A stretch of 64,000 nt of DNA. Origin: Flavobacterium soyae. GTDB lineage: Bacteria > Bacteroidota > Bacteroidia > Flavobacteriales > Flavobacteriaceae. A program made the position numbers and the translations under genes. This document shows, one piece after another, positions 7,648 to 14,910 of this stretch. The DNA is taken from contig NZ_JAJQXA010000018.1 of assembly GCF_021245985.1 (NCBI RefSeq), positions 1 to 64,000 on the forward strand. The letters run 5' to 3'. The notes beneath the pieces are model-generated. The model saw nothing but the letters and a program-made list of their open reading frames with translations. It ran no database searches and was not told the origin of the DNA. The stretch's first letter is position 1. Every line of letters starts with the position of its first letter.

Positions 7648-8746
7648 GAATTTTACCTGCTTTATATTTTAAAGAAGTCCCAGGCTTTCCAGTCGAAAAA
7701 GCTTTAATTTCTGATACAATTGAAAGTGCAATTTCTTCGGATGTTTCTGCTCCAATATCTAAACCAACCGGACTGTAAATTCGCTCTAATTGTTCTTCAC
7801 TGACTGTTATTCCTTCATTTTGAAGATCATCCAGCATTCGGTTTAATTTTGTTTTTGGACCGAGAATTCCAATGTATTGACAGTCTGTTTTTAAAAGTAA
7901 TTTTAAAACTGCTAAGTCGTATTTGTAATTGTGGGTCATCAATACGAAATACGTTTGATTATCAATAGTGATATTTTCCAGAAATTCTTCTGGTTTTAAC
8001 ACATTTACTTTGTCTGCTTTAGGAAAACGTTTTTCGATTGCATGTGTCGCACGTCCGTCGCCAACAGTAATTTTCCAGCCTAAAATTGAAGCTATTTTAA
8101 CCAAAGGCTGTACATCGTTTCCTGCTCCTGCAATTACAAGTGAAATTGGCGGGTTTATATATTCTATTAAAACTTCACTTTCGCTTTCTGTTTGAAGTTT
8201 TTTTACAATTGATGTTTTAGTTTTCAAGACTTCATGTACATCTAAAATTAAATTTAGAGCTTCATCGTTATGAGACAAAATTTGGCTTTCCTGTCTGTAA
8301 AAAAATATCGTTCCAGACTGCACTGCATTTCTTTTTAAAGAAAAAACAGTAACAATTACGGCTTGTTTTCTTTCTACTTCTAATTGCTGTAAAAGCTGTA
8401 TCGGATTTTTTGATGCTTCTTCATCAATATATTCAAATAGAATATGTACAATCCCGTTGCAGCCAAGCTGTAAACCTATTTCAATATCTTCTTCATTATT
8501 AGTATTGTAGGTAATTAGTTTATTTTGTTTTTGATGAATGGAAAGAAGCGCTTTTCGTAATGCATCGCCCTCAAGGCAGCCTCCGCTTATGGCTCCTGTT
8601 AATTCTCCATCTTCTGTAACGAGCATTCGCGCTCCGGGCTGGCGATACGATGATCCTTCAACTTTAACGACTGTTGCCAAAGCTGTTTTTTTTCCTGCCG
8701 ATTTTGCTTCTGAGTATGCTTTAAGAATTTCGCTGATTTCTTTCAT
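7622..8746 (-). CDS. XdhC-family molybdenum cofactor insertion protein
   Basis: A protein of about 374 residues from the ATG at 8746. An in-frame ATG at 8761 and a TTG at 8764 are also possible, but the protein beginning KEISEIL fits the family. The XdhC/CoxI domain is N-terminal (GSSYRQPGARMLV, then GAISGGCLEGD with the conserved Cys). A Rossmann-like XdhC C-domain follows (VIAGAGNDVQPLVKIA, about 205-220; LMTHNYKYDL; GILGPKTK). XdhC proteins bind the cofactor, promote its sulfuration with a partner cysteine desulfurase and insert it into the apoenzyme. Its gene overlaps the nucleotidyltransferase gene, and both end facing the cysteine desulfurase. Confidence 0.9.
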   Translation of the reverse strand: MKEISEILKAYSEAKSAGKKTALATVVKVEGSSYRQPGARMLVTEDGELTGAISGGCLEGDALRKALLSIHQKQNKLITYNTNNEEDIEIGLQLGCNGIVHILFEYIDEEASKNPIQLLQQLEVERKQAVIVTVFSLKRNAVQSGTIFFYRQESQILSHNDEALNLILDVHEVLKTKTSIVKKLQTESESEVLIEYINPPISLVIAGAGNDVQPLVKIASILGWKITVGDGRATHAIEKRFPKADKVNVLKPEEFLENITIDNQTYFVLMTHNYKYDLAVLKLLLKTDCQYIGILGPKTKLNRMLDDLQNEGITVSEEQLERIYSPVGLDIGAETSEEIALSIVSEIKAFSTGKPGTSLKYKAGKIHDEIHYER

Positions 8747-8799
8747 AAAAATAAATGCCATCAACAGAAATTTGTATTGATGATTCTTTGATACTCTAA

Positions 8800-8854
8800 A
8801 AATAAAAAATATTATAAACTTAAAGACCGTAAAGTCATTTAAGTTTATAATATT
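8800..8854 (-). terminator. Terminator after the NlpE-like gene
   Basis: A perfect 17-bp AT-rich inverted repeat (8808-8824 with 8838-8854) has a 13-base loop that contains its own GAC/GTC pair. On the minus strand it is followed by a T-rich tract. It ends the gene stopping at 8876 and isolates it from xdhC. Confidence 0.65.
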
Positions 8855-8875
8855 CTTAATTAAAATAGGTTTGAT

Positions 8876-9361
8876 TTATTTTTTTAGGTCTAAAGAATAG
8901 TTCTGCTTCGATTTTATTATTTTTCTTTCGCGATCCAGCATATAGATTTTTTTTGTGTCTGTACTTAAATAGCCATAATACGATTGCTTTTCGACGGGTT
9001 TGTCCCAATTTAAAACAAAAATTGTTCCGTCAGGATCGTTTTCTAAACCTCGTTCTGTATTAAAATTTCCTTTTTCAACGAACTCTTTTTCAGGCGATTT
9101 TCCTTTGTAAATACTTGATAATTCAAACTTTTGCCCTTCCATTGTCCCATTTCCCTGATAAATTTTAAGAACGGTTTGAATGCCGCTGCAATCTGCACAA
9201 GGCAGTAAACCTTCATAGACCAAGGCGTTTTCGGCTGTACTTTTTTCAACTTTTGTGCTTGTTGAATCTATTACTTCGGTCTTAGTATTTTCTTCATTTT
9301 TTTTACTGTTGCAAGACAAAAATTGAACTGCGGTGATTAGCAAAATCAATACATTTTTCAT
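8876..9361 (-). CDS. NlpE-like outer-membrane lipoprotein
   Basis: A 161-residue protein with a lipoprotein signal peptide (lipobox FLSC, C17). A charged, low-complexity linker follows, then the NlpE N-terminal domain starting at YEGLLPCADCSG with its CxxC pair. In E. coli NlpE senses surface contact and copper stress through the Cpx system. Here only the N-terminal domain type is present, which is common for Bacteroidota NlpE-family proteins, and their function is not known. The gene appears monocistronic, with an exact TANNTTTG match at 9385-9392 and a terminator at 8800-8854. Confidence 0.8.
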   Translation of the reverse strand: MKNVLILLITAVQFLSCNSKKNEENTKTEVIDSTSTKVEKSTAENALVYEGLLPCADCSGIQTVLKIYQGNGTMEGQKFELSSIYKGKSPEKEFVEKGNFNTERGLENDPDGTIFVLNWDKPVEKQSYYGYLSTDTKKIYMLDRERKIIKSKQNYSLDLKK

Positions 9362-9384
9362 ATTCGTAAATTTTAATGTTTTTT

Positions 9385-9392
9385 CAAATTTA
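9385..9392 (-). promoter_or_regulatory. Candidate -7 box of the NlpE-like gene
   Basis: TAAATTTG on the minus strand matches TANNTTTG and lies 24 bases before the start codon. No -33 TTG at normal spacing was found. Confidence 0.3.
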
Positions 9393-9559
9393 AAGAATTT
9401 TCTTATACATAAAAACTAAGCCTGTCAACTTTTAAATATCTTAGGATTATACTTAACAAAGTATAAACAATTATTTTTTCTTACAGTATCATTTATATTA
9501 TGAAGTTTTGTATTTTTATCAATAACAATATATTTTAGTTAACTTAAATAAAAGACTAC

Positions 9560-9892
9560 ATGGGAAAATTTGTAATTACTAAAAGAACCAATGGTGAATT
9601 TCAATTTAATTTGAAAGCTGGTAACGGCCAGACAATTTTGACTAGTGAAGGCTATTCGACAAAAGCAGCTGCCTTAAACGGAATTGAATCTGTTAAAACA
9701 AACTCTCAGGACGACAATCGTTATGACAGAAAAGAATCTAGTAATGGCAAACCTTACTTTAACTTAAAAGCCAGCAACGGACAGAATATTGGTGCAAGTG
9801 AAATGTATGAAAGCACTGCTGCCAGAGAAAATGGAATCGAGTCAGTAAAAAAGAACGCTCCTGATGCCGATACAGACGATCAAACGGTTTAA
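9560..9892 (+). CDS. YegP/DUF1508 family protein
   Basis: A 110-residue cytosolic protein made of two tandem DUF1508 repeats. The first, about 1-49, has FQFNLKAGNGQTILTSEGY and a GIESVKTN end. The second, about 57-105, has YFNLKASNGQNIGASEMY and GIESVKKN. This matches the standard two-repeat YegP architecture and length. No function is established; proteins of this family are small, abundant beta-rich proteins. The gene is monocistronic and converges on the XRE regulator gene with a shared terminator. Confidence 0.9.
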   Translation: MGKFVITKRTNGEFQFNLKAGNGQTILTSEGYSTKAAALNGIESVKTNSQDDNRYDRKESSNGKPYFNLKASNGQNIGASEMYESTAARENGIESVKKNAPDADTDDQTV

Positions 9893-9911
9893 TTGTGAAA
9901 AGATATAAACT

Positions 9912-9940
9912 AAAAACGAGGCTCTAAAGCCTCGTTTTTT
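9912..9940. terminator. Bidirectional terminator between convergent genes
   Basis: ACGAGGCT and AGCCTCGT form a perfect 8-bp stem with a CTAA loop, flanked by an A-run on the left and a T-run on the right. It can serve both the YegP gene (plus) and the XRE gene (minus, ending at 9941). Confidence 0.9.
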
Positions 9941-10330
9941 TTATATATGACCAAATTTTATTTTATAACGGTCCAGTTCTTCTTCTGTTTTGTTTAAAAG
10001 TTTTTCCAGCAGTTTTATTTTATCTTCATAAAGTTCTTTTAAAGCTTCGTCACTGCTTGAATTAATTAAGATACTTCCGTTATTATTATTTCCTTTTACG
10101 GTATTATAGTTATTGAAATATCTCTGACTGTCAAAACTAATAATATCTTCTACACTAACTTCTAAAATCCGAGCTATTTCTACTAATTTAGCGTAAGATA
10201 ATATAGTTCTTCCTTTTTCTATTTTACTATAACCTGCCTGAGTGACACCAAGTTGATCTGCCATATATTCCTGAGTATAATTTTTTAACTCTCTAATGTT
10301 TTTGATTTTATTTTTTATTGAAGTTGCCAT
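9941..10330 (-). CDS. XRE-family transcriptional regulator
   Basis: A 129-residue protein. An N-terminal helix-turn-helix of the Cro/CI type spans about 6-65 (YTQEYMADQLGVTQAGYSKIEKGRTILS). An Asn/Ser-rich linker at about 75-92 follows, then a C-terminal helix, KELYEDKIKLLEKLLNKTEE, that looks like a short dimerising coiled coil. The design is common in Bacteroidota. The target is unknown. It lies downstream on the same strand of two small membrane-protein genes, but a 129-base gap separates them, so co-transcription is uncertain. Confidence 0.85.
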   Translation of the reverse strand: MATSIKNKIKNIRELKNYTQEYMADQLGVTQAGYSKIEKGRTILSYAKLVEIARILEVSVEDIISFDSQRYFNNYNTVKGNNNNGSILINSSSDEALKELYEDKIKLLEKLLNKTEEELDRYKIKFGHI

Positions 10331-10459
10331 AAGTTTGATTTGGAGAGGGCGTGTGTAACTTAAACAGCCGCAACTAAACTTAGCTTAGAGGGGTATTGCA
10401 GCTTTATTTTTTGGATAATTACAATTCTGTTTCATGTAGGCCGATGAAATAGAATTTGT

Positions 10460-10555
10460 TTATTTTTTTCTAATTATAATTATGAAACCATATACAAGGG
10501 CAATAATTATAAAAGCCAGATCGTAACCGGAAATCTCATTTAATACCTGGTCCAT
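10460..10555 (-). CDS. Candidate 31-residue single-pass membrane protein
   Basis: A small open frame starts 8 bases after the stop of the membrane-protein gene at 10564. It encodes MDQVLNEISGYDLA, then a run of about 14 hydrophobic residues (FIIIALVYGFIIII), then RKK and stop. The polar N-terminus, single membrane helix and positive C-terminal tail are those of genuine small membrane proteins. No clear ribosome-binding site is visible, so expression would rely on coupling to the upstream gene. No family is recognised. Confidence 0.4.
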   Translation of the reverse strand: MDQVLNEISGYDLAFIIIALVYGFIIIIRKK

Positions 10556-10563
10556 TACGATAT

Positions 10564-10968
10564 TTAGTTTGTAGTTTTTAAAACCCGTTCGAATTCTAAA
10601 TTTAAATACTGATCGATTTGTTTTCCGATCATTGGCCGGTCTAAAGCGTCTATTTTTACTTTTGTTTCTTTTTTGTAGATGTCTTTTACAATAACAAAAT
10701 AATCGAATTCTGTTTTGTTGTTAAATCGCAGGATAATTAAAAAAGAATAACACAATAGAGTTGGTATTAAATAATACAGCTCCATTAAACTGGTAAAAAT
10801 CATGCAATAATAAGCTAAAGCAGTTACGGCCATAAAAGCGCCGTTTTCAAAAAGATAAGTTTTCTTTTTTTTGAGCAGTCCAAGTTCTACAATTTCATTA
10901 AAATTGTACTGCCATTGTTTTGACCCGTACTGAAACTGTACCTGATCGTGAGTGAGGGAAATGAACAT
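10564..10968 (-). CDS. Small membrane protein with PH-like (YcxB-type) layout
   Basis: A 134-residue protein not assigned to a named gene. Residues 1-40 form a short beta-rich stretch (LTHDQVQFQYGSKQWQYNF) followed by KKKK. Two membrane segments at about 43-62 and 65-80 form a hairpin, and the C-terminal part (about 85-130) is again soluble. A split PH-like domain interrupted by a TM hairpin is typical of YcxB-like and related bacterial proteins, so that is the best guess. The neighbouring 31-residue frame may be its partner. The function is unknown. Confidence 0.55.
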   Translation of the reverse strand: MFISLTHDQVQFQYGSKQWQYNFNEIVELGLLKKKKTYLFENGAFMAVTALAYYCMIFTSLMELYYLIPTLLCYSFLIILRFNNKTEFDYFVIVKDIYKKETKVKIDALDRPMIGKQIDQYLNLEFERVLKTTN

Positions 10969-11224
10969 AATGATAAATAATTAAATCTCTTTAAAGAAAG
11001 CCTGGTGAGAAAGCTGTCTAAAAAATTGTTTTCGGCTTAAATGAATAACTTGAAAATGCTGCAGTGGTAAACAGCACATCGTTTCACAATATTACGCATA
11101 ATCAGCTTTTTTTTCTTACAAGTCAGCTTATAGAATATAACCAGAGGTTGTAATTAAATCTAATTATAAATTTTACCTTATGATTTCAAAATCCAATATG
11201 GCGTTTTACTTATATAAGTAATGC
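10969..11224. other. Intergenic stretch without recognised content
   Basis: Together with the terminator that follows, this fills a 314-base gap between the GH43 gene and the small membrane-protein gene. No coding frame, repeat or exact -7 box was found, apart from weak AT-rich symmetry. Confidence 0.5.
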
Positions 11225-11262
11225 ATAAAAAAAGCCACTCCTTTATGAGGAATGACTTTTAG
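11225..11262 (-). terminator. Terminator of the PUL 1 enzyme operon
   Basis: On the minus strand AGTCATTCC and GGAGTGGCT pair over nine positions, two of them G-T pairs, with a TCATAAA loop and a run of seven T. It lies 20-60 bases after the stop of the GH43 gene at 11283 and closes the long operon. Confidence 0.75.
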
Positions 11263-11282
11263 ACAGGATAAAGTTACAAAAT

Positions 11283-13214
11283 TTATTTTAAACCGTCGAC
11301 TCCGATATGAGTTGGGATTACTTCTTTTATACTTCCGTCTGGATTAAACTCTAATTTATCGATGCAGACTTCACGATGAAATCCTCCTGCGTCTCCCATT
11401 TTAATTCCGGTTGGATAAGAAAATCTATGGTAAACAAGATACCATTGGTCTTTATTTGGAATTTGCAAAACTGAATTATGCCCCGTTGCGTGAATTCCAA
11501 TATCTGGTTTTCCCTGAATCACAATATTATTTTTCGGAATCTCAATTGGTCCTAAAGGCGATTTTGAAGTTCCGTACCTAACTTTATAATTCGGGCTTCT
11601 GGTATCATCTTCGCTCCACAGGAAATAATAAATTCCTTTTCTGTAGAATATATAAGTTCCTTCTCGAAATGAATCATTAACAGCAATTACTTTAGTACTT
11701 CCTTTTTTAAGGGAAACCATATCAGCATTCAATTCGGCGACACCCATGTACATATTACCCCAGTATAAATAGCTTTTTCCGCTTACCGGATCTGTAAAAA
11801 CATCAGGATCTATTTCCTGACCATCTTTTACACCTTCAGGTCTTGTGCTTATTAATGCTTTTCCACTGTCTTTAAAAGGCCCATTCGGATTATCCGAAAC
11901 TGCTGCACCAATTTTTTGCGCTGCTGTGAAATAATAAAAATACTTGTATTTTCCTTTTATCTTTTTCTCTACAATACAAGGTGCCCAAGCATTTCTGTTT
12001 GCCCAGCTTACATCTTTTCTAAGGTCAAGAATAATTCCTTCGTCTTTCCAGTCTTTTAAATTATCTGAAGAAAATGTCTTGAAGTAATTTCCTGACCAGC
12101 CGTCAAAACCGTCGCTTGTTGGGTAGATATAATATTTTTTTGTTTTGTTTGAGTACAGAATTTCCGGATCAGCGTAATAACCTTCTAAAACCGGATTATT
12201 ATTAATTTTTGGGTATTTTGAAGGCAATCCCCATTTGTCTGTAATTCTTTTTAATTCAGAGCGTGTTATAGGCAGAATCGTTCCGTGACGCGGATTAAAA
12301 TCCATCGAAATATCATTATCGATTACAGTAAAGTTTTCTAAGTCTTTGGTTTTTGTAAACTGATATCTCCCTTTTCTATACACATCATACATCAGGATAT
12401 ATTCGTCTGAATTGTTTAGTTTGAAAACGCCTGAGCCTTCAACTCCTTCATTTGTCTGCTGTAAATAATTATCATTTTCTGTCCATTTTCCCGAAGTCAA
12501 ATCAGTTGTTGCAGCCGATTTTATTCCAGCCGTTTCAGTTTCGGTTTTATAGAAAAGATGATAAACTCCGTCTTTTTCAATTATATCTCCGTCAATGCAG
12601 GCTTTTTCAGATTTTGGAACAAATAATAATTTGGGCGCGCTTTCCAGAGCTGTGAAATCTTTATTCGCATAAGCGTAATAAATTTTATCTGGCCCTCCGC
12701 CATATTGCAGACTAAAGTAAATTAAATATTTTCCGGCTTTAGCATCATAAATAGTCTGCGGTGCCCAAACTCGTTTTAAATTTTCGTTTCCCGAAAAAGC
12801 CGTTTGAATATTTACCACGCTGCTTTTCCAGTTTACTAAATCGGTACTTTTTAGCAAGACCATCGCACGATTACTGTCCCAGCCTTTTGATGAAGTCATG
12901 TCGGTTAAAACCATATAAAAGGTTTTTCCATCGTCGCCTCTTAAGATATGCGGATCACGAACTCCTCCGGTTGAACTGATTATTTTACTGTTTAAAACTG
13001 GTTTATTATCGTTGAGATGGTAATAATGATAACCGTCGGCACTTACGGCAAAACGAACGGCTTCTTCTTCAACAGAATTTCCGGTAAAGTATACAAACAA
13101 ATAGGCTGTTAAGTCTTTTTCTGCAATTACGGGCGGAACTCCTTTTGTATTCTGGGCTTGTAAAAAATTAAAAACCGTTAAAAATAATACAAGACTAAAA
13201 TGCGTTTTCTTCAT
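11283..13214 (-). CDS. Double-domain GH43 glycoside hydrolase
   Basis: A 643-residue secreted enzyme with a Sec signal peptide (about 1-20, ending LQAQ) and two consecutive five-bladed GH43 propellers. The N-terminal unit carries the acidic triad at D87 (VRDPH), about D208/D210 (CIDGD) and E259 (VEGSG). The C-terminal unit has D349 (YYADPE), D469/D471 (IDPDV) and E518 (REGT). Both triads look intact, so both domains may be active. GH43 enzymes are typically alpha-L-arabinofuranosidases, beta-xylosidases or exo-beta-1,3-galactanases; the specificity is not readable here. Its start overlaps the GH27 stop by one base (TAATG), showing translational coupling. It is the last gene of the PUL 1 operon. 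Confidence 0.85.
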   Translation of the reverse strand: MKKTHFSLVLFLTVFNFLQAQNTKGVPPVIAEKDLTAYLFVYFTGNSVEEEAVRFAVSADGYHYYHLNDNKPVLNSKIISSTGGVRDPHILRGDDGKTFYMVLTDMTSSKGWDSNRAMVLLKSTDLVNWKSSVVNIQTAFSGNENLKRVWAPQTIYDAKAGKYLIYFSLQYGGGPDKIYYAYANKDFTALESAPKLLFVPKSEKACIDGDIIEKDGVYHLFYKTETETAGIKSAATTDLTSGKWTENDNYLQQTNEGVEGSGVFKLNNSDEYILMYDVYRKGRYQFTKTKDLENFTVIDNDISMDFNPRHGTILPITRSELKRITDKWGLPSKYPKINNNPVLEGYYADPEILYSNKTKKYYIYPTSDGFDGWSGNYFKTFSSDNLKDWKDEGIILDLRKDVSWANRNAWAPCIVEKKIKGKYKYFYYFTAAQKIGAAVSDNPNGPFKDSGKALISTRPEGVKDGQEIDPDVFTDPVSGKSYLYWGNMYMGVAELNADMVSLKKGSTKVIAVNDSFREGTYIFYRKGIYYFLWSEDDTRSPNYKVRYGTSKSPLGPIEIPKNNIVIQGKPDIGIHATGHNSVLQIPNKDQWYLVYHRFSYPTGIKMGDAGGFHREVCIDKLEFNPDGSIKEVIPTHIGVDGLK

Positions 13215-14581
13215 TATTTTTTACTTTTTAATTGATATAAAACAGAACTGTGCGGTCTTAAATCGGCTGAAATAGCGGTTGGTGCTTTAGATTTTTCATT
13301 TGTCCATATATTCAAAACATCAGCTTCGCCCGAAATACCAAGATCTGAAAGATTTACCGAAACATTTTGCGATGCCGTATCTGAAATATTAAATAATGCC
13401 AGATAAATACTGCCGTCTTTTGCATTTTTTGAAGTCACTGCAATTTTACCATCTTTCTGGAAAAGCTGTTTTACAGCTGTGCTTTCGTTATGCATTTTTA
13501 CCACATTTTTATTGGTTAATAACGATAAAGTAAAAGCGTCATTACTTGGTAAATCTCCGCCAAAAAACAACGGTGATTTGAAGATATTGAAAAACGTGAT
13601 CAGCGTGTATTGTTCGTCTTTTGTTAAACGAGTCATTCTGTCTTCGCCTCTTTCTCCTCTTACTGAAATGCGACCAAGCGGAATCATATCACAATCCGGC
13701 CAGGTTCCCGGAGCAATATGCGGGTACCATTTTTGCGCAACATCCATTAAATGGGTAATGTGAGGCCAAGTGTCCCAAACGTCGTCAACCATACGCCACA
13801 TGTTCGCGTGTGTAGTTACGTGCGGCGCAGCTTCGATTGGAGTTTCTCCCGGCGAAGTACTTAAAACAATTTTGCGTCCGCATTTGTCAATGGCATTTCT
13901 AATTAAGTTGATTTCGCCTTCGTGATATGGTCTTGATAAATCATCGATTTTAATAAAATCAACTCCCCATTGTGCATACAATTCAAAAATAGAATTGTAG
14001 TATTCCTGTGCTCCCGGTTTGTCTGCAACAATTGTATAATTGTCTTTTAACCATTCGCACTGCAAAGCGGTGCTGTAAATTTGATCTGCTGTAACTCCAT
14101 TTGCTCCTTTTATTGGCAGTTTGTCTTCCACTGCTTTTTTAGGGATTCCACGCATAATATGGATTCCAAATTTTAATCCTTTTTTATGGATATAATCTGC
14201 TAAAGGTTTGAATCCCTGCCCGTCTTTTGCTGACGGAAAACGGTTTACAGCCGGAAGATATCTTCCGTATTGATCGATTACATAACGCGGGTCTGTCTGG
14301 TTATAACCTCCTGCTTTGTCATTTTCTACAAACCATCGAATATCTACAACGACATATTCCCAGCCAAATTTCTTTAGGTTCTTTGCCATATAATCGGCAT
14401 TGGCTTTTACTTCGTGTTCTTCAACAGTTGGTCCATAACAATCCCAGCTGTTCCAGCCCATTGGCGGGGTTTGCGCCCATTGCTTAAATTCGTCTTTTTT
14501 GAAAACTGTTTTTTGGGCATTGGCAGAAACCGATACCAAAACTACTCCTAAAGCAAGGGCAATTTTATTCTTAATTTTCAT
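13214..14581 (-). CDS. GH27 alpha-galactosidase or beta-L-arabinopyranosidase
   Basis: A 455-residue exported enzyme with a signal peptide (about 1-22, ending ANAQ). A (beta/alpha)8 barrel starts at TPPMGWNSWDCYG (38-50). The likely nucleophile is D213 in FIKIDD and the acid/base is about D266 in RMVDDVWD. A C-terminal beta-sandwich follows from about 360. GH27 members remove terminal alpha-D-galactose or beta-L-arabinopyranose, both found on plant arabinogalactans and galactomannans. It is coupled to the GH43 gene through a TAATG overlap. A separate candidate promoter with an inverted repeat lies upstream at 14623-14694, so GH27-GH43 may be expressed apart from the rest of the operon. Confidence 0.88.
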   Translation of the reverse strand: MKIKNKIALALGVVLVSVSANAQKTVFKKDEFKQWAQTPPMGWNSWDCYGPTVEEHEVKANADYMAKNLKKFGWEYVVVDIRWFVENDKAGGYNQTDPRYVIDQYGRYLPAVNRFPSAKDGQGFKPLADYIHKKGLKFGIHIMRGIPKKAVEDKLPIKGANGVTADQIYSTALQCEWLKDNYTIVADKPGAQEYYNSIFELYAQWGVDFIKIDDLSRPYHEGEINLIRNAIDKCGRKIVLSTSPGETPIEAAPHVTTHANMWRMVDDVWDTWPHITHLMDVAQKWYPHIAPGTWPDCDMIPLGRISVRGERGEDRMTRLTKDEQYTLITFFNIFKSPLFFGGDLPSNDAFTLSLLTNKNVVKMHNESTAVKQLFQKDGKIAVTSKNAKDGSIYLALFNISDTASQNVSVNLSDLGISGEADVLNIWTNEKSKAPTAISADLRPHSSVLYQLKSKK

Positions 14582-14622
14582 TATAATGTGGTTAGATGTT
14601 AATAAATGTAAAATTTACACTT

Positions 14623-14694
14623 CAAATATAATAAACTTTAACCATAAAATGCAATTAACCTGTCTGATAAACCAAAATACAGACAGGTTAATTG
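14623..14694 (-). promoter_or_regulatory. Candidate promoter with operator-like inverted repeat before GH27
   Basis: On the minus strand TATATTTG (14623-14630) is an exact TANNTTTG -7 box. A TTG at 14652-14654 lies 21 bases upstream, in the accepted -33 range, and the start codon is 42 bases downstream. The -33 TTG is the end of a perfect 15-base inverted repeat (14652-14666 with 14680-14694, loop 13). No T-run follows, so the repeat is not a terminator. Its overlap with the -33 element suggests a binding site or regulated RNA/DNA structure. Confidence 0.5.
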
Positions 14695-14736
14695 ACAATC
14701 TGAAAAAACTAACTAATATTCGTTTTTTTGTAATTA

Positions 14737-14887
14737 GCTCCAGTAGAGCATATTTATAGATCATGTATTATATTCTTCAAATAAAGCTCCAGCGGAATGG
14801 CGCCTCTTCAGTTTGAACAAATTCTGCCCAATGGGGTCCGTTCACATAAATATCTGATTTTCTATAAATATATCGTCCCTCTGGGAC
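14737..14887. repeat. Short palindromes in the GH2-GH27 gap
   Basis: GCTC/GAGC around CAGTA lies at 14737-14749, a related GCTCCAGCGGA at 14786-14796, and GTCCC/GGGAC around TCT at 14875-14887. The last resembles the GTCCC-GGA-GGGAC hairpin at 53590-53602. They appear to be degenerate members of intergenic repeat families. The rest of this 329-base gap holds no gene. Confidence 0.4.
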
Positions 14888-14910
14888 TTAAAATTAATCT
14901 CCTAAAATAA

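Noticed and set aside
14652..14694. Terminator reading of the 15-base inverted repeat
   Set aside because: Neither strand has a T-run after the stem, and it overlaps a good promoter match.
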